Assembly (NCBI GenBank): GCA_037783415.1
Contig: JAZGTN010000089.1
Coordinates: 4,549,605 to 4,613,604, forward strand
DNA from: Leptasterias polaris
Lineage: Eukaryota; Echinodermata; Asteroidea; Forcipulatida; Asteriidae
Reading direction: 5' to 3'
DNA: 64,000 bases
In this document: piece after piece, positions 1 to 11,361 of the stretch
Layout of the letters: each line of letters begins with the position of its first letter
Numbering within the stretch: position 1 is the first letter of the stretch
The notes under the pieces: generated by a model
The model's input: only the letters and a program-made list of their open reading frames with translations
Database searches by the model: none
What the model was told of the DNA's origin: nothing
Made by a program: the position numbers and the translations under genes

Positions 1-3000
1 GGTTTAATTTTGAGGCAAATCGGAGAGAAAAAGTTTTCGAGACTGAAAAAATGACTGGACTACCCCCTTGCCGTTTTTGCCAAAATCGGCCGAAAAAATG
101 TTGTTTCCAACTCGCCTGAAATTTGGTATAGAGGTAAAACGGAGTGCGAGGAGCAGAACATTATTGGTTTGGGTCGTCTACGTTGGCAACTTTTTAAGAT
201 ATTGCCTGATTTTCGATATAACGATGCCTCAAAATCAAGATTAAAATGCATCTGTGGTCCCAACCCCTTATCCCAAGCACCTGTAACTTGGCGACCGTCT
301 TCTACATACAACGGAGTCTCTTTGGTTTAATTTTGAGGCAAATCGGAGAGAAAAAGTTTTCGAGACTGAAAAAATGACTGGACTACCCCCTTGCCGTTTT
401 TGCCAAAATCGGCCGAAAAAATGTTGTTTCCAAATCGCCTGAAATTTGGTATAGAGGTAAAACGGAGTGCGAGGAGCAGAACATTATTAGTTTGGGTCGT
501 CTACGTTGGCAACTTTTTAAGATATTGCCTGATTTTCGATATAACGATGCCTCAAAATCAAGATTAAAATGCATCTGTGGTCCCAACCCCTTATCACAAG
601 CACCTGTAACTTGGCGACCGTCTTCTACATACAACGGAGTCTCTTTGGTTTAATTTTGAGGCAAATCGGAGAGAAAAAGTTTTCGAGACTGAAAAAATGA
701 CTGGACTACCCCCTTGCCGTTTTTGCCAAAATCGGCCGAAAAAATGTTGTTTCCAACTCGCCTGAAATTTGGTATAGAGGTAAAACGGAGTGCGAGGAGC
801 AGAACATTATTGGTTTGGGTCGTCTACGTTGGCAACTTTTTAAGATATTGCCTGATTTTCGATATAACGATGCCTCAAAATCAAGATTAAAATGCATCTG
901 TGGTCCCAACCCCTTATCCCAAGCACCTGTACCTTGGCGACCTTCTTCTACATACAACGGAGTCTCTTTGGTTTAATTTTGAGGCAAATCGGAGAGAAAA
1001 AGTTTTCGAGACTGAAAAAATGACTGGACTACCCCCTTGCCGTTTTTGCCAAAATCGGCCGAAAAAATGTTGTTTCCAACTCGCCTGAAATTTGGTATAG
1101 AGGTAAAACGGAGTGCGAGGAGCAGAACATTATTGGTTTGGGTCGTCTACGTTGGCAACTTTTTAAGATATTGCCTGATTTTCGATATAACGATGCCTCA
1201 AAATCAAGATTAAAATGCATCTGTGGTCCCAACCCCTTATCCCAAGCACCTGTAACTTGGCGACCGTCTTCTACATACAACGGAGTCTCTTTGGTTTAAT
1301 TTTGAGGCAAATCGGAGAGAAAAAGTTTTCGAGACTGAAAAAATGACTGGACTCCCCTTGCCGTTTTTGCCAAAATCGGCCGAAAAAATGTTGTTTCCAA
1401 CTCGCCTGAAATTTGGTATAGAGGTAAAACGGAGTGCGAGGAGCAGAACATTATTGGTTTGGGTCGTCTACGTTGGCAACTTTTTAAGATATTGCCTGAT
1501 TTTCGATATAACGATGCCTCAAAATCAAGATTAAAATGCATCTGTGGTCCCAACCCCTTATCCCAAGCACCTGTAACTTGGCGACCGTCTTCTACATACA
1601 ACGGAGTCTCTTTGGTTTAATTTTGAGGCAAATCGGAGAGAAAAAGTTTTCGAGACTGAAAAAATGACTGGACTACCCCCTTGCCGTTTTTGCCAAAATC
1701 GGCCGAAAAAATGTTGTTTCCAACTCGCCTGAAATTTGGTATAGAGGTAAAACGGAGTGCGAGGAGCAGAACATTATTGGTTTGGGTCGTCTACGTTGGC
1801 AACTTTTTAAGATATTGCCTGATTTTCGATATAACGATGCCTCAAAATCAAGATTAAAATGCATCTGTGGTCCCAACCCCTTATCCCAAGCACCTGTAAC
1901 TTGGCGACCGTCTTCTACATACAACGGAGTCTCTTTGGTTTAATTTTGAGGCAAATCGGAGAGAAAAAGTTTTCGAGACTGAAAAAATGACTGGACTACC
2001 CCCTTGCCGTTTTTGCCAAAATCGGACGAAAAAATGTTGTTTCCAAATCGCCTGAAATTTGATATAGAGGTAAAACGGAGTGCGAGGAGCAGAACATTAT
2101 TGGTTTGGGTCGTCTACGTTGGCAACGTTTTAAGATATTGCCTGATTTTCGATATAACGATGCCTCAAAATCAAGATTAAAATGCATCTTTGGTCCCAAC
2201 CCCTTATCCCAAGCACCTGTAACTTGGCGACCGTCTTCTACATACAACGGAGTCTCTTTGGTTTAATTTTGAGGCAAATCGGAGAGAAAAAGTTTTCGAG
2301 ACTGAAAAAATGACTGGACTACCCCCTTGCCGTTTTTGCCAAAATCGGCCGAAAAAATGTTGTTTCCAACTCGCCTGAAATTTGGTATAGAGGTAAAACG
2401 GAGTGCGAGGAGCAGAACATTATTGGTTTGGGTCGTCTACGTTGGCAACTTTTTAAGATATTGCCTGATTTTCGATATAACGATGCCTCAAAATCAAGAT
2501 TAAAATGCATCTGTGGTCCCAACCCCTTATCCCAAGCACCTGTAACTTGGCGACCGTCTTCTACATACAACGGAGTCTCTTTGGTTTAATTTTGAGGCAA
2601 ATCGGAGAGAAAAAGTTTTCGAGACTGAAAAAATGACTGGACTACCCCCTTGCCGTTTTTGCCAAAATCGGCCGAAAAAATGTTGTTTCCAACTCGCCTG
2701 AAATTTGGTATAGAGGTAAAACGGAGTGCGAGGAGCAGAACATTATTGGTTTGGGTCGTCTACGTTGGCAACTTTTTAAGATATTGCCTGATTTTCGATA
2801 TAACGATGCCTCAAAATCAAGATTAAAATGCATCTGTGGTCCCAACCCCTTATCCCAAGCACCTGTAACTTGGCGACCGTCTTCTACATACAACGGAGTC
2901 TCTTTGGTTTAATTTTGAGGCAAATCGGAGAGAAAAAGTTTTCGAGACTGAAAAAATGACTGGACTACCCCCTTGCCGTTTTTGCCAAAATCGGCCGAAA

Positions 3001-6000
3001 AAATGTTGTTTCCAAATCGCCTGAAATTTGATATAGAGGTAAAACGGAGTGCGAGGAGCAGAACATTATTGGTTTGGGTCGTCTACGTTGGCAACGTTTT
3101 AAGATATTGCCTGATTTTCGATATAACGATGCCTCAAAATCAAGATTAAAATGCATCTTTGGTCCCAACCCCTTATCCCAAGCACCTGTAACTTGGCGAC
3201 CGTCTTCTACATACAACGGAGTCTCTTTGGTTTAATTTTGAGGCAAATCGGAGAGAAAAAGTTTTCGAGACTGAAAAAATGACTGGACTACCCCCTTGCC
3301 GTTTTTGCCAAAATCGGCCGAAAAAATGTTGTTTCCAACTCGCCTGAAATTTGGTATAGAGGTAAAACGGAGTGCGAGGAGCAGAACATTATTGGTTTGG
3401 GTCGTCTACGTTGGCAACTTTTTAAGATATTGCCTGATTTTCGATATAACGATGCCTCAAAATCAAGATTAAAATGCATCTGTGGTCCCAACCCCTTATC
3501 CCAAGCACCTGTAACTTGGCGACCGTCTTCTACATACAACGGAGTCTCTTTGGTTTAATTTTGAGGCAAATCGGAGAGAAAAAGTTTTCGAGACTGAAAA
3601 AATGACTGGACTACCCCCTTGCCGTTTTTGCCAAAATCGGCCGAAAAAATGTTGTTTCCAAATCGCCTGAAATTTGGTATAGAGGTAAAACGGAGTGCGA
3701 GGAGCAGAACATTATTGGTTTGGGTCGTCTACGTTGGCAACTTTTTAAGATATTGCCTGATTTTCGATATAACGATGCCTCAAAATCAAGATTAAAATGC
3801 ATCTGTGGTCCCAACCCCTTATCACAAGCACCTGTAACTTGGCGACCGTCTTCTACATACAACGGAGTCTCTTTGGTTTAATTTTGAGGCAAATCGGAGA
3901 GAAAAAGTTTTCGAGACTGAAAAAATGACTGGACTACCCCCTTGCCGTTTTTGCCAAAATCGGCCGAAAAATGTTGTTTCCAACTCGCCTGAAATTTGGT
4001 ATAGAGGTAAAACGGAGTGCGAGGAGCAGAACATTATTGGTTTGGGTCGTCTACGTTGGCAACTTTTTAAGATATTGCCTGATTTTCGATATAACGATGC
4101 CTCAAAATCAAGATTAAAATGCATCTGTGGTCCCAACCCCTTATCCCAAGCACCTGTAACTTGGCGACCTTCTTTTACATACAACGGAGTCTCTTTGGTT
4201 TAATTTTGAGGCAAATCGGAGAGAAAAAGTTTTCGAGACTGAAAAAATGACTGGACTACCCCCTTGCCGTTTTTGCCAAAATCGGCCGAAAAAATGTTGT
4301 TTCCAACTCGCCTGAAATTTGGTATAGAGGTAAAACGGAGTGCGAGGAGCAGAACATTATTGGTTTGGGTCGTCTACGTTGGCAACTTTTTAAGATATTG
4401 CCTGATTTTCGATATAACGATGCCTCAAAATCAAGATTAAAATGCATCTGTGGTCCCAACCCCTTATCCCAAGCACCTGTAACTTGGCGACCGTCTTCTA
4501 CATACAACGGAGTCTCTTTGGTTTAATTTTGAGGCAAATCGGAGAGAAAAAGTTTTCGAGACTGAAAAAATGACTGGACTCCCCTTGCCGTTTTTGCCAA
4601 AATCGGCCGAAAAAATGTTGTTTCCAACTCGCCTGAAATTTGGTATAGAGGTAAAACGGAGTGCGAGGAGCAGAACATTATTGGTTTGGGTCGTCTACGT
4701 TGGCAACTTTTTAAGATATTGCCTGATTTTCGATATAACGATGCCTCAAAATCAAGATTAAAATGCATCTGTGGTCCCAACCCCTTATCCCAAGCACCTG
4801 TAACTTGGCGACCGTCTTCTACATACAACGGAGTCTCTTTGGTTTAATTTTGAGGCAAATCGGAGAGAAAAAGTTTTCGAGACTGAAAAAATGACTGGAC
4901 TACCCCCTTGCCGTTTTTGCCAAAATCGGCCGAAAAAATGTTGTTTCCAACTCGCCTGAAATTTGGTATAGAGGTAAAACGGAGTGCGAGGAGCAGAACA
5001 TTATTGGTTTGGGTCGTCTACGTTGGCAACTTTTTAAGATATTGCCTGATTTTCGATATAACGATGCCTCAAAATCAAGATTAAAATGCATCTGTGGTCC
5101 CAACCCCTTATCCCAAGCACCTGTAACTTGGCGACCGTCTTCTACATACAACGGAGTCTCTTTGGTTTAATTTTGAGGCAAATCGGAGAGAAAAAGTTTT
5201 CGAGACTGAAAAAATGACTGGACTACCCCCTTGCCGTTTTTGCCAAAATCGGCCGAAAAAATGTTGTTTCCAAATCGCCTGAAATTTGATATAGAGGTAA
5301 AACGGAGTGCGAGGAGCAGAACATTATTGGTTTGGGTCGTCTACGTTGGCAACGTTTTAAGATATTGCCTGATTTTCGATATAACGATGCCTCAAAATCA
5401 AGATTAAAATGCATCTTTGGTCCCAACCCCTTATCCCAAGCACCTGTAACTTGGCGACCGTCTTCTACATACAACGGAGTCTCTTTGGTTTAATTTTGAG
5501 GCAAATCGGAGAGAAAAAGTTTTCGAGACTGAAAAAATGACTGGACTACCCCCTTGCCGTTTTTTCCAAAATCGGCCGAAAAAATGTTGTTTCCAACTCG
5601 CCTGAAATTTGGTATAGAGGTAAAACGGAGTGCGAGGAGCAGAACATTATTGGTTTGGGTCGTCTACGTTGGCAACTTTTTAAGATATTGCCTGATTTTC
5701 GATATAACGATGCCTCAAAATCAAGATTAAAATGCATCTGTGGTCCCAACCCCTTATCCCAAGCACCTGTAACTCGGCGCCCGTCTTCTACATACAACGG
5801 AGTCTATTTGGTTTAAATTTGAGGAAAATCGGAGAGAAAAAGTTTTCGAGACTGAAAAAATGACTGGACTACCAAAATGTTGTTTCCAACTCGCCTGAAA
5901 TTTGGTATAGAGGTAAAACGGAGTGCGAGGAGCAGAACATTATTGGTTTGGGTCGTCTACGTTGGCAACTTTTTAAGATATTGCCTGATTTTCGATATAA

Positions 6001-6393
6001 CGATGCCTCAAAATCAAGATTAAAATGCATCTTTGGTCCCAACCCCTTATCCCAAGCAGCTGTAACTTGGCGACCGTCTTCTACATACAACGGAGTCTCT
6101 TTGGTTTAATTTTGAGGCAAATCGGAGAGAAAAAGTTTTCGAGACTGAAAAAATGACTGGACTACCCCCTTGCCGTTTTTGCCAAAATCGGCCGAAAAAA
6201 TGTTGTTTCCAAATCGCCTGAAATTTGATATAGAGGTAAAACGGAGTGCGAGGAGCAGAACATTATTGGTTTGGGTCGTCTACGTTGGCAACTTTTTAAG
6301 ATATTGCCTGATTTTCGATATAACGATGCCTCAAAATCAAGATTAAAATGCATCTGTGGTCCCAACCCCTTATCACAAGCACCTGTAACTTGG
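1..6393. repeat. 323-bp satellite array, about 20 monomers
   Basis: Monomers begin at the GGTTTAATTTT motif (1, 324, 647 and so on) and repeat every 323 bp with very high identity up to 6393, where the array stops abruptly in the middle of a monomer. Length variants are few: a 2-bp deletion in copies 5 and 15, a 1-bp deletion in copy 13, and a ~30-bp deletion in copy 19 (near 5874). Sequence variants form shared haplotypes that recur ten copies apart, which shows a ~3.23-kb higher-order unit. Each monomer contains an 83-codon minus-strand open frame, but most monomer differences alter the encoded residue, so the frame looks incidental. The array runs off the left edge, so its true length is unknown. 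Confidence 0.97.
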
Positions 6394-6586
6394 GGCGCAA
6401 ACATTGATAATCTCAGTGCCCTAAAGGGTCTTATGGAGACTAAATAGACGAGTATACATAAATAGTCTTGCCCGAACAGTTCTCTGAAGTTTAAAACCAC
6501 GACAGCAATGCTGTAATTATTGTCCATAAAAATGGAAATACTGCTCATGTTCAATTAAACTGAACATGTACTCATTACTAGCCTCA

Positions 6587-7225
6587 AACATTGGCTCATA
6601 TAAACATGAAACGTCAAAAGGGATGGACAGCAAGGCTTACCCGTAATTTTAGCTCAAATTACATGAAACGCCAAAAGGAATGAACAGTAAGGCTTAGGCC
6701 TACCCCTTGTAATTTTAGTTCAAATTACATGAAACGTCAAAAGGAATGAACAGTAAGGCTTAGGCCTACCCCTTGTAATTTTGGCTCAAATTACATGAAT
6801 TGTCAAAAGGAGTGGACAGCAGGCATCCACTTGTAATTTAAGCTCAAATTACATGAAACGTCAAAAGGAATGACCAGCAAAGCTTACCACTTGTAATTTT
6901 AGCTCAAATGTCATGAAACGTCAAAAGAAATGGACAGCAAAGCTTACCTCTTGTTATTTTTGGCAGAAATTACTGGAAACGTCAAAAGGAATGAACAGCA
7001 AGAATTAGGCTAGGGATTGCCTAGTTCCCGGTCCCTCCTTGTCCTTTCCCACCCGGAATAATCACCCTACCCACTTTAGGGAGAGACATGACGGAACCCC
7101 AATCCATTACAGCGGCCTTGTAATTTTAGCTGAAATTACTTGAAACGTCAAAAGGAATGGACAGCAAGGCTATACCCCTTGCGATTTTGGCTTGTTTTAC
7201 ATGAAACGTCAAAAGGAAAGAGAAA
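6587..7225 (+). repeat. Left tandem arm, ~60-bp units, about 9 copies
   Basis: Units carry the core ATGAAACGTCAAAAGGAATG followed by ACAGCAAGGCTTA and CCCCTTGTAATTTTAGCTCA. Unit starts lie near 6594, 6656, 6722, 6788, 6846, 6907 and 6968, then, after an inserted 105-bp block, near 7113 and 7200. Units differ by substitutions and small indels, so the array is older or less homogenised than the 323-bp satellite. Confidence 0.85.
7012..7116 (+). repeat. 105-bp block, copy 1 (second copy at 7358-7463)
   Basis: The block begins GGGATTGCCTAGTTCCCGG and ends ATTACAGCGGCC. It recurs with only a few differences at 7358-7463. Copy 1 interrupts the left tandem arm; copy 2 lies ~240 bp downstream. Either a local duplication or two insertions of a small element. 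Confidence 0.8.
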
Positions 7226-7357
7226 CAGTCTATACCTTAAAAAAGAAATTGAAGTTAAAACAAATTTGTGCAGAAAGTTAGTCAGAGTGACGACCAAGCG
7301 TTCAGGGGACTCAAAGTCTGGTCGAACCAGCAGGGTGATCACCCATGTAGTTCCCTT

Positions 7358-7463
7358 CAGGGATTGGCTAGTTCCCGGTCCCTCCTTGTCCTTTCCCACC
7401 GGGAATAATCACCCTACCCACTTTGGGGAGAGACATGACGGACCCCAATCCATTACAGCGGCC
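7358..7463 (+). repeat. 105-bp block, copy 2
   Basis: Near-identical to 7012-7116, including the CCGGTCCCTCCTTGTCC core and the GACATGACGGA stretch. It sits between the left arm and the G28 tract. Confidence 0.8.
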
Positions 7464-7516
7464 AGCAGTAAAAGTCATGTCCCTTTACACAGGCTCGCCG
7501 GAAGGTATTTAAAAAT

Positions 7517-7544
<28 letters not shown>
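7517..7544. repeat. G28 homopolymer
   Basis: Twenty-eight uninterrupted Gs on the plus strand. Tracts of this kind can form G-quadruplexes and are prone to length error in sequencing, so the exact count is soft. Confidence 0.9.
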
Positions 7545-7547
<3 letters not shown>

Positions 7548-8548
7548 CAACAATTTCCAACATTGGGTTGTTTGGATCAGCAGATCCGGGGAGGGAGAGT
7601 CCATATCCCTTTGTTTTTTGTGTGAAAACGTGAGAAAAGCTGCTTTCAAGACGCATGTGATACTGACTTAAAGGGCAATTCTAAGATTTTTCTTGTTGGA
7701 GGGGGTGAAAGTGTCTGATGAAAAAAATAATCCCTTATAAAAATTCCCCTTATTGAAAATATTGGGGGTTTACGGGGAGGATCATGCATAATATTAGAAA
7801 AGGGGTCGGAACCATTTTAGCAATGGACCTATCCAAAGGCCTAGCTATGCCCAGGCCCGCCAGGCAGATCTGTGGGAGGTACATGAATGTGGAGACCCCC
7901 AAAGTTTTGTAAATGTGGGTATTTTTATGTGATCAATTAATTAATGTCAGTGTTCTCCAACTTTGAAAAATAAAGGTTGGTGCTGGGTGTGGTGAAAACT
8001 GTGAGGGGGTACATACAATGCGAAGCGCGAAGCCCCTACGGCGTGGGGTCCGGGGCCCGCTCAAGGGCCCCGGGAAAATTTTTGATCCTAGATGCTCTGT
8101 GGTGCATTCTAAGGTGAATCCTGGCCACTTTCCTCAGACTTTTTTGAGGAAATATTTTTAAAGTTTTTAAGAACACAAAGTACAATCCTGGTTTTCTAAA
8201 CACTTACTTGAAATAAAAACCGATGAATAATAGATATTCATTCTTCAATGTGTCCGGTAGCCCGACCGCATTTCTTTTTCATGTGCTCAAAAAAAAATAT
8301 ATATATATATTTTTAAAGCAGTAAATTGTTTGAAGCTATGCACTTTTTGTTCCAAAGTAAAACAGTTAATTTCCCCCAATAAAATCATTATGACGATGGA
8401 AAGTTCAAACTGGCAAAAAAATCCTTGACCCTAAAATTTTTATTCGGCTAAAAAAAAATATAAAATTTAAATAATTTTTTTTCTTTTTCTAAATTAAGGT
8501 ATTATGGACCAAATGTCATAGCTACATAGAAACATGATCCAAATTTGG

Positions 8549-8836
8549 TAAACGATGCCGGACTTACCCCTTACGATTTCTTTTAATTTGTTGCCTATTT
8601 TTCAATTGTCAATATTTCCAATAATTTTGTATAGCTTATTTCCTAGGTCAAGTTAAGTAAAAACACAGGCATCGGTAGAGCTTACTGTATCAATTTAAGG
8701 CCTACAGTCGCAACTTAAAAACGGCCAAAATTTAATAAACAATGCCGGACTTACCCCTTAATTTATTATTTATTTTTGCCCTATTCGTCACTAATTTCCA
8801 AAAATACATATATAGCTTTTTTCCTAGGTCAAGTAC
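8549..8836 (+). repeat. Two spaced copies of a ~105-bp segment
   Basis: 8551-8656 and 8733-8836 share the GATGCCGGACTTACCCCTTA start and the TTCCTAGGTCAAGT end, with a ~180-bp offset. This lies inside the composite element, just before the C23 tract. Confidence 0.75.
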
Positions 8837-8846
8837 GTGCCCCCTG

Positions 8847-8869
8847 CCCCCCCCCCCCCCCCCCCCCCC
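8847..8869. repeat. C23 homopolymer
   Basis: Twenty-three Cs on the plus strand, directly before the inverted right arm. Read on the other strand it is a G23 tract, so it mirrors the G28 tract near the left arm. Confidence 0.88.
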
Positions 8870-8880
8870 GCATCCGCGCC

Positions 8881-9105
8881 TGGTAAGCCTTGCTGTTCAT
8901 TCCTGTTGATGCTTCATGTAATTTGAGGCAGATTTACAACGGGGTAAAGCCTTGCTGTTCATTCATGTTGATGTTTCATGTAATTTGAGGCAGAATTACA
9001 AGGGTACGCCTTGGTGTTCATTCCTGTTGATGGTTCATGTAATTTGAAGCAGATTTACAAGGGGCAAGCCTTTCTGTTCATTCCTGATGATGGTTCAATA
9101 CACTG
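8881..9105 (-). repeat. Right tandem arm, 60-bp units, about 4 copies, inverted
   Basis: Units read AAGCCTTGCTGTTCATTCCT then GTTGATG, TTCATGTAATTTGAGGCAG and TTACAAGGGG. This is the reverse complement of the 6587-7225 unit. Confidence 0.85.
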
Positions 9106-9985
9106 GTCGAATTGTCACAAGCGTACATATGAGGCTTCACATATAGCGTCAAGCATACATGTACACAGTTGTCACAAGCATATAGGGAGGCTTCACATGG
9201 GTGAAGCCCTCTGTATGTATACTTGGTAGATACATAGGGAAGTATATGTACGCTTGACCCTACACTGAACTCAAAGCAACCCCATAAATGGACAGTTTCT
9301 GAAATTAGGTGAACATCTTTGAGTTCAGGTTTAAGGTTCTTTTATTTTCAAAGATTAAAAGCAAAAGGCAATATCAATCGAAAGAAATCATTACAAAATG
9401 CAAAGTAAATCTTTCACAGCATAGGTAAGAAGGACCAGATGCAAAACAATTGTGACACTGCAGAGGGATCCATTTAGGAAGCAAAGCTTGTAGGCAATAA
9501 GTCCCTTATAACATGCGTATGCAATGAGAATTAAATTTTGTTTTAAAGTGAACCATGGAGGTCCGTGGTTGAGTCGACCCACCGATGAATAGAATATAAT
9601 AGCAGGTCTCAATGCACATGCATGTTTACAAAGAATTATCAGCAAATACTTATACTTACAAATAACAAACACAAACAGTGGACTGCGACTTAAACTTTTT
9701 CAGTGCCCACTTTTGTTTGCGTTTTGAACCTAAAGTGCCAAACTTTTTGAGGTTTTTCAAAATTCTGTGAAAAAAAAACCCCTGTCTTTCTCACCAAACA
9801 AAACCGATCTTGCTGATTTGTGTTGCCTTGGTACATCCCAAAGTCAATGCTATTTCTTGAGAGAATGCCCTCTTGTGTGTTCTAAATTCAGCAAAATTAA
9901 TGATACGAAGAGAAGAAGTCCTTTAAGATTGGTAGCAGAAATAGTTCCCAATGCAAGTATCCCATGGTTAAGATAAGAACCAATC

Positions 9986-10057
9986 AAAGTTATAGTTAAA
10001 GTTATAGTTAAAGTTATAGTTAAAGTTATAGTTAAAGTTATAGTTAAAGTTACTGTT
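9986..10057. repeat. 12-bp tandem repeat (AAAGTTATAGTT)n
   Basis: About six copies, nearly perfect, ending in a degenerate copy with TACTGTTATAG. Confidence 0.9.
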
Positions 10058-10342
10058 ATAGAGAGATTGTACAACCAGTTCATGCATATAAAATGCTTGA
10101 TCCTTTTGATCACACCAATATTTCTCGTAATAACTTTACAAATTTTAAATCAGAACATGAATTGTAGACTCTCGTCTTCTTGGAGAACACACAGGAGTTT
10201 CTACAATTTGTTGAAATCGCGAGTTTGAAAATGATCTGAGAGCTTCTTTGCAGATCTGGATAAGGTTTGTCTTTGTGAAATCTTTGTCCTCAATGAAGTG
10301 ATCACACCGAGTTCTCCAAATAACACTGATCACCCCGCGCCG

Positions 10343-10465
10343 AAAATAGACCCTTCCATAGAAATATGCTAATTACATTCACGCATGCGTACAGACACTA
10401 TTGGTAGGTAAACACCATAGAGATGTGCACTAAGCAGACGCACAAACGCGTCTGCGTCACGCCAC
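10343..10465 (-). repeat. Dispersed ~120-bp repeat, inverted relative to the 55943 copy
   Basis: The reverse complement of this stretch matches 55943-56067 closely, sharing TTAGTGCACATCTCTATGGTG, the CAATAGTGTCTGTAC block, ATGCGTGAAT and AATTAGCATAT. The two copies are ~45.6 kb apart. Confidence 0.85.
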
Positions 10466-11040
10466 CATCAGCCCTACACAAAAAGGCGCGATGTTCCATC
10501 ATTTTGCCAACCAAAGTGTTTGTGCGCACGCGCGACGTGCAATTTGCATATTTCGTGGGAAGTGTCTATTATCATGGGTACAAAAACAAATTCATACACA
10601 AGATTCTTGTTCAATTACTGAGAGACAAAACAAAACAGCAGCCGGTTTGTTTTCCAAATAAAGATTGCACTTATAACCATGGTTTAACCATCTCATTATA
10701 CTATAGAAACAAATGTTCAGTTTCAATGTTAAATTGTCATAGAGGATAATGAACTCTATCTGTGATTTTCATGCCATTCACTTTGTCCCGGCAATACAAG
10801 CGCACATGACGCTTTACAAGTGTGTATGGGTCAAGCATACTAGTTATAAGTAATTCTATACATATTTATACAGCTATTCGTTTATGTATTTATTTATTAC
10901 ATTAAATAAATATTTAATTATGCAATTATTTATGTAGTTATGTATTTATACAACACAAAGGATGCAATAGGTAAAGTCAAATGAAGTGGTATCAGCGATG
11001 ATGACTGCTTCAATTCAAAGCACCACTTTATAATCAACAA

Positions 11041-11335
11041 ATTGAGAAAAAAACACACAATGGGTAAGTCCAGCATGTTTATCAAATTTAGGCCCAAAAT
11101 TGAAAAGATCACTATGGGTAAGTTAGTCCAGCATTTGGGTCAAAATTTGAGAGCATCACAAGGGGTAATAAATAAGTTTAGCAGTTTTACCAAATTTGGG
11201 AAAGAAATTGAGAAAATCACATGGGGTAAGTCCAGCATTTGTACAAAATTTTGGTCAGAAATTGAGAAAATCACATGGGGGAAAGTTCAGCATTTTTATC
11301 AAATTTGGGCCAAATATTGCAAACCTTGCGTGAGG
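11041..11335. repeat. ~55-bp degenerate tandem repeat just downstream of the VPS52 stop
   Basis: About five units built on ATTGAGAAAATCACATGGGG and AAGTCCAGCATTT with CAAATTTGG. It begins 27 bp beyond the VPS52 stop codon in the minus-strand sense and so is probably part of the 3' UTR or its immediate flank. Confidence 0.75.
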
Positions 11336-11361
11336 GGTGTCTGAATTTCAACTTCCTCGTC

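Larger units (their letters stand above)
6587..9105. mobile_element. Composite repeat with inverted tandem-array arms (foldback-like)
   Basis: A left array of 58-66-bp units (6587-7225) and a right array of 60-bp units (8881-9105) are copies of the same unit in opposite orientation, around ~1.65 kb of unique and duplicated DNA. Tandem repeats arranged as long inverted arms resemble foldback transposons such as the sea-urchin TU elements; that assignment is inference. The interior holds a duplicated ~105-bp block, a G28 tract, a C23 tract, a GC-rich inverted repeat near 8050-8075 (GGGGCCC/GGGCCCC) and a ~180-bp spaced duplication. I see no transposase reading frame. Confidence 0.6.
9106..11361. 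other. Gene-free flank downstream of VPS52
   Basis: I find no convincing exon in this stretch. It holds short CACAAGCATACAT-type repeats at 9110-9235, a 12-bp tandem repeat (9986-10057), a dispersed repeat (10343-10465) and a ~55-bp tandem repeat (11041-11335). AT-rich TTTATT motifs near 10885 could act as polyadenylation signals for VPS52 on the minus strand, but that is a guess. Confidence 0.6.
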